Positions 63,396 to 64,000 of a stretch of 64,000 nt of DNA are shown piece after piece. Source of the DNA: Azorinus chamasolen (taxonomy: Eukaryota > Mollusca > Bivalvia > Cardiida > Solecurtidae). Numbering within the stretch: position 1 is the first letter of the stretch; every line of letters starts with the position of its first letter. The stretch is taken from contig OY755236.1 in assembly GCA_963576725.1 (NCBI GenBank), positions 63,958,636-64,022,635 on the forward strand. The letters are read 5' to 3'. The translations under genes were made by a program, and so were the position numbers. The notes beneath the pieces are model-generated. The model saw only the letters and a list, made by a program, of their open reading frames with translations. It did not search any database and was not told the origin of the DNA.

Positions 63396-63494
63396 GGAAT
63401 GCTAGTGATAAAATCATATAGGCAACATTTTTAAACATTCATACAGAGTGAGCAATGTGAAGCACAGTACAGAGACTTTGTTTACCATTTAACC

Positions 63495-63733
63495 TTAACC
63501 CTTTATTCCATAAATATGCTTATGACATTGCAAACAGAGTTGACCCAGATCAGACGGCTCCTGAAGGAGCTGTTTGATCAGGGTCTGCTGTGTTTTCTTT
63601 CAAAATGATATAGATCATGATTCTACAGTTTCCATGACCAATAATTCAGGTGTTCATGTGCCATTATAAAAATTATCTAATAAATATTCATGATGTCATT
63701 TCTCATATGAACATTCATGGAGTAAAGGGTTAA
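63495..63733 (-). mobile_element. Family B copy 100 bp after the epsin stop (239 bp)
   Basis: TTAACCCTTTATTCCATAAA, hairpin 63530-63597 with apex ACGGCTCCTGAAGGAGCTGT, CATGATGTCATTTCTCATAT, end TGGAGTAAAGGGTTAA. If the 3' UTR is longer than 100 nt this foldback is part of epsin mRNA; an AATAAA occurs within it at about 63679. Confidence 0.85.
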
Positions 63734-64000
63734 AACAATTTGGTTTATCAGCTTTAAGAGTCCATTTCTTTTGAAAACGCATCTGTCAAATAGTGTAGAT
63801 CCTAATGAGCAGCTGAATTACTTTGTTCCTCATTTTGATCTAGATCTTTGATAAAGATGATCATTAATTATGTCTACAGGGTGCAAAATATTACTTGTAG
63901 CAGATGAAGAATGATCACTATATACCAAGTCTCTGTGTTTGCAGTTTCTTTTAACAGATAAATAAGGCATTGATGAAAATAAGGCATTGTTGAACGCAAC

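Noticed and set aside
1..64000. CRISPR array
   Set aside because: The recurrent palindromes are irregularly spaced, TTAA- or TA-bounded and differ in their flanks; there are no spacers of constant length and the genome is eukaryotic.

Overview
The window is metazoan nuclear DNA, most probably from a bivalve mollusc. It is AT-rich, has small exons with canonical GT/AG splice sites separated by multi-kilobase introns, and is crowded with short foldback transposons, a tRNA-derived SINE and tandem-repeat elements ending in GACGACGGACG / GTGAGCTAAAAA, a style familiar from clam and mussel genomes. I cannot name the species. There are no bacterial operons, no rRNA and no CRISPR array.

Two protein-coding genes can be assembled exon by exon, with every intron phase matching. 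(1) A minus-strand gene runs from a signal-peptide exon (18176-18285) through an EGF-like exon (13268-13375), a furin-like cysteine-rich exon (9321-9473), a transmembrane exon (6266-6383) and two cytoplasmic exons (2398-2492, 188-410), and probably continues off the left edge. It encodes a small type I membrane protein that I do not recognise. (2) A plus-strand gene with eight coding exons from 30812 to 63395 encodes a complete 540-residue epsin: ENTH domain, two ubiquitin-interacting motifs, six DPW motifs, a clathrin box and three NPF motifs. It is an adaptor linking PI(4,5)P2 membrane, ubiquitinated cargo, AP-2, clathrin and EH-domain proteins in endocytosis. The interval 23.4-26.3 kb between the genes is poor in the local foldback repeats and carries a CRE + TCTCGCGA cluster, an ETS + YY1-like cluster and a strong unassigned splice donor, so it probably holds the promoters or first exons.

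Most of the remaining sequence is non-autonomous DNA transposons. Family labels used below: A1 = TTAA-flanked, ends CCCTTTCCCTG / CAGGGAAAGGG, about 235-255 bp, long arm with TTTCAATACCTACTGAATAT; A2 = same ends, but an interior shared with B; B = TTAA-flanked, ends CCCTTTACTCCAT / ATGGAGTAAAGGG, about 240-265 bp, interior with GATCTGATTCTACAGTTTCT or its complement; C = TTAA-flanked, ends CCCATTCCCTCATA / TGAGGGAATGGG, with a GATAAATAGAGCATTTGC palindrome; D = TTAA-flanked, core GATCAGAGGGCTCC; T = TA-flanked pogo/Tigger-like ends CAGTAAAACCT; G = foldback around CAAACAGTTTGGATCC. A1, A2 and B share one 60-70 bp palindrome starting GCAAACAGAG. For A1, A2, B and C, strand '+' means the hairpin lies near the right end. 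TTAA targets indicate piggyBac-type mobilisation, and nested insertions with exact TTAA duplication confirm it.

The most unusual observation is that A1, A2, B, C, D and T, which differ in ends, target site and flanks, nearly all have the same palindrome apex, CTCCTNNAGGAG. Other points of interest are a minisatellite that multiplied the 5' splice site of the transmembrane exon, symmetric epsin exons that could vary the number of AP-2-binding motifs, and a record of insertions within insertions that gives relative ages of the families.
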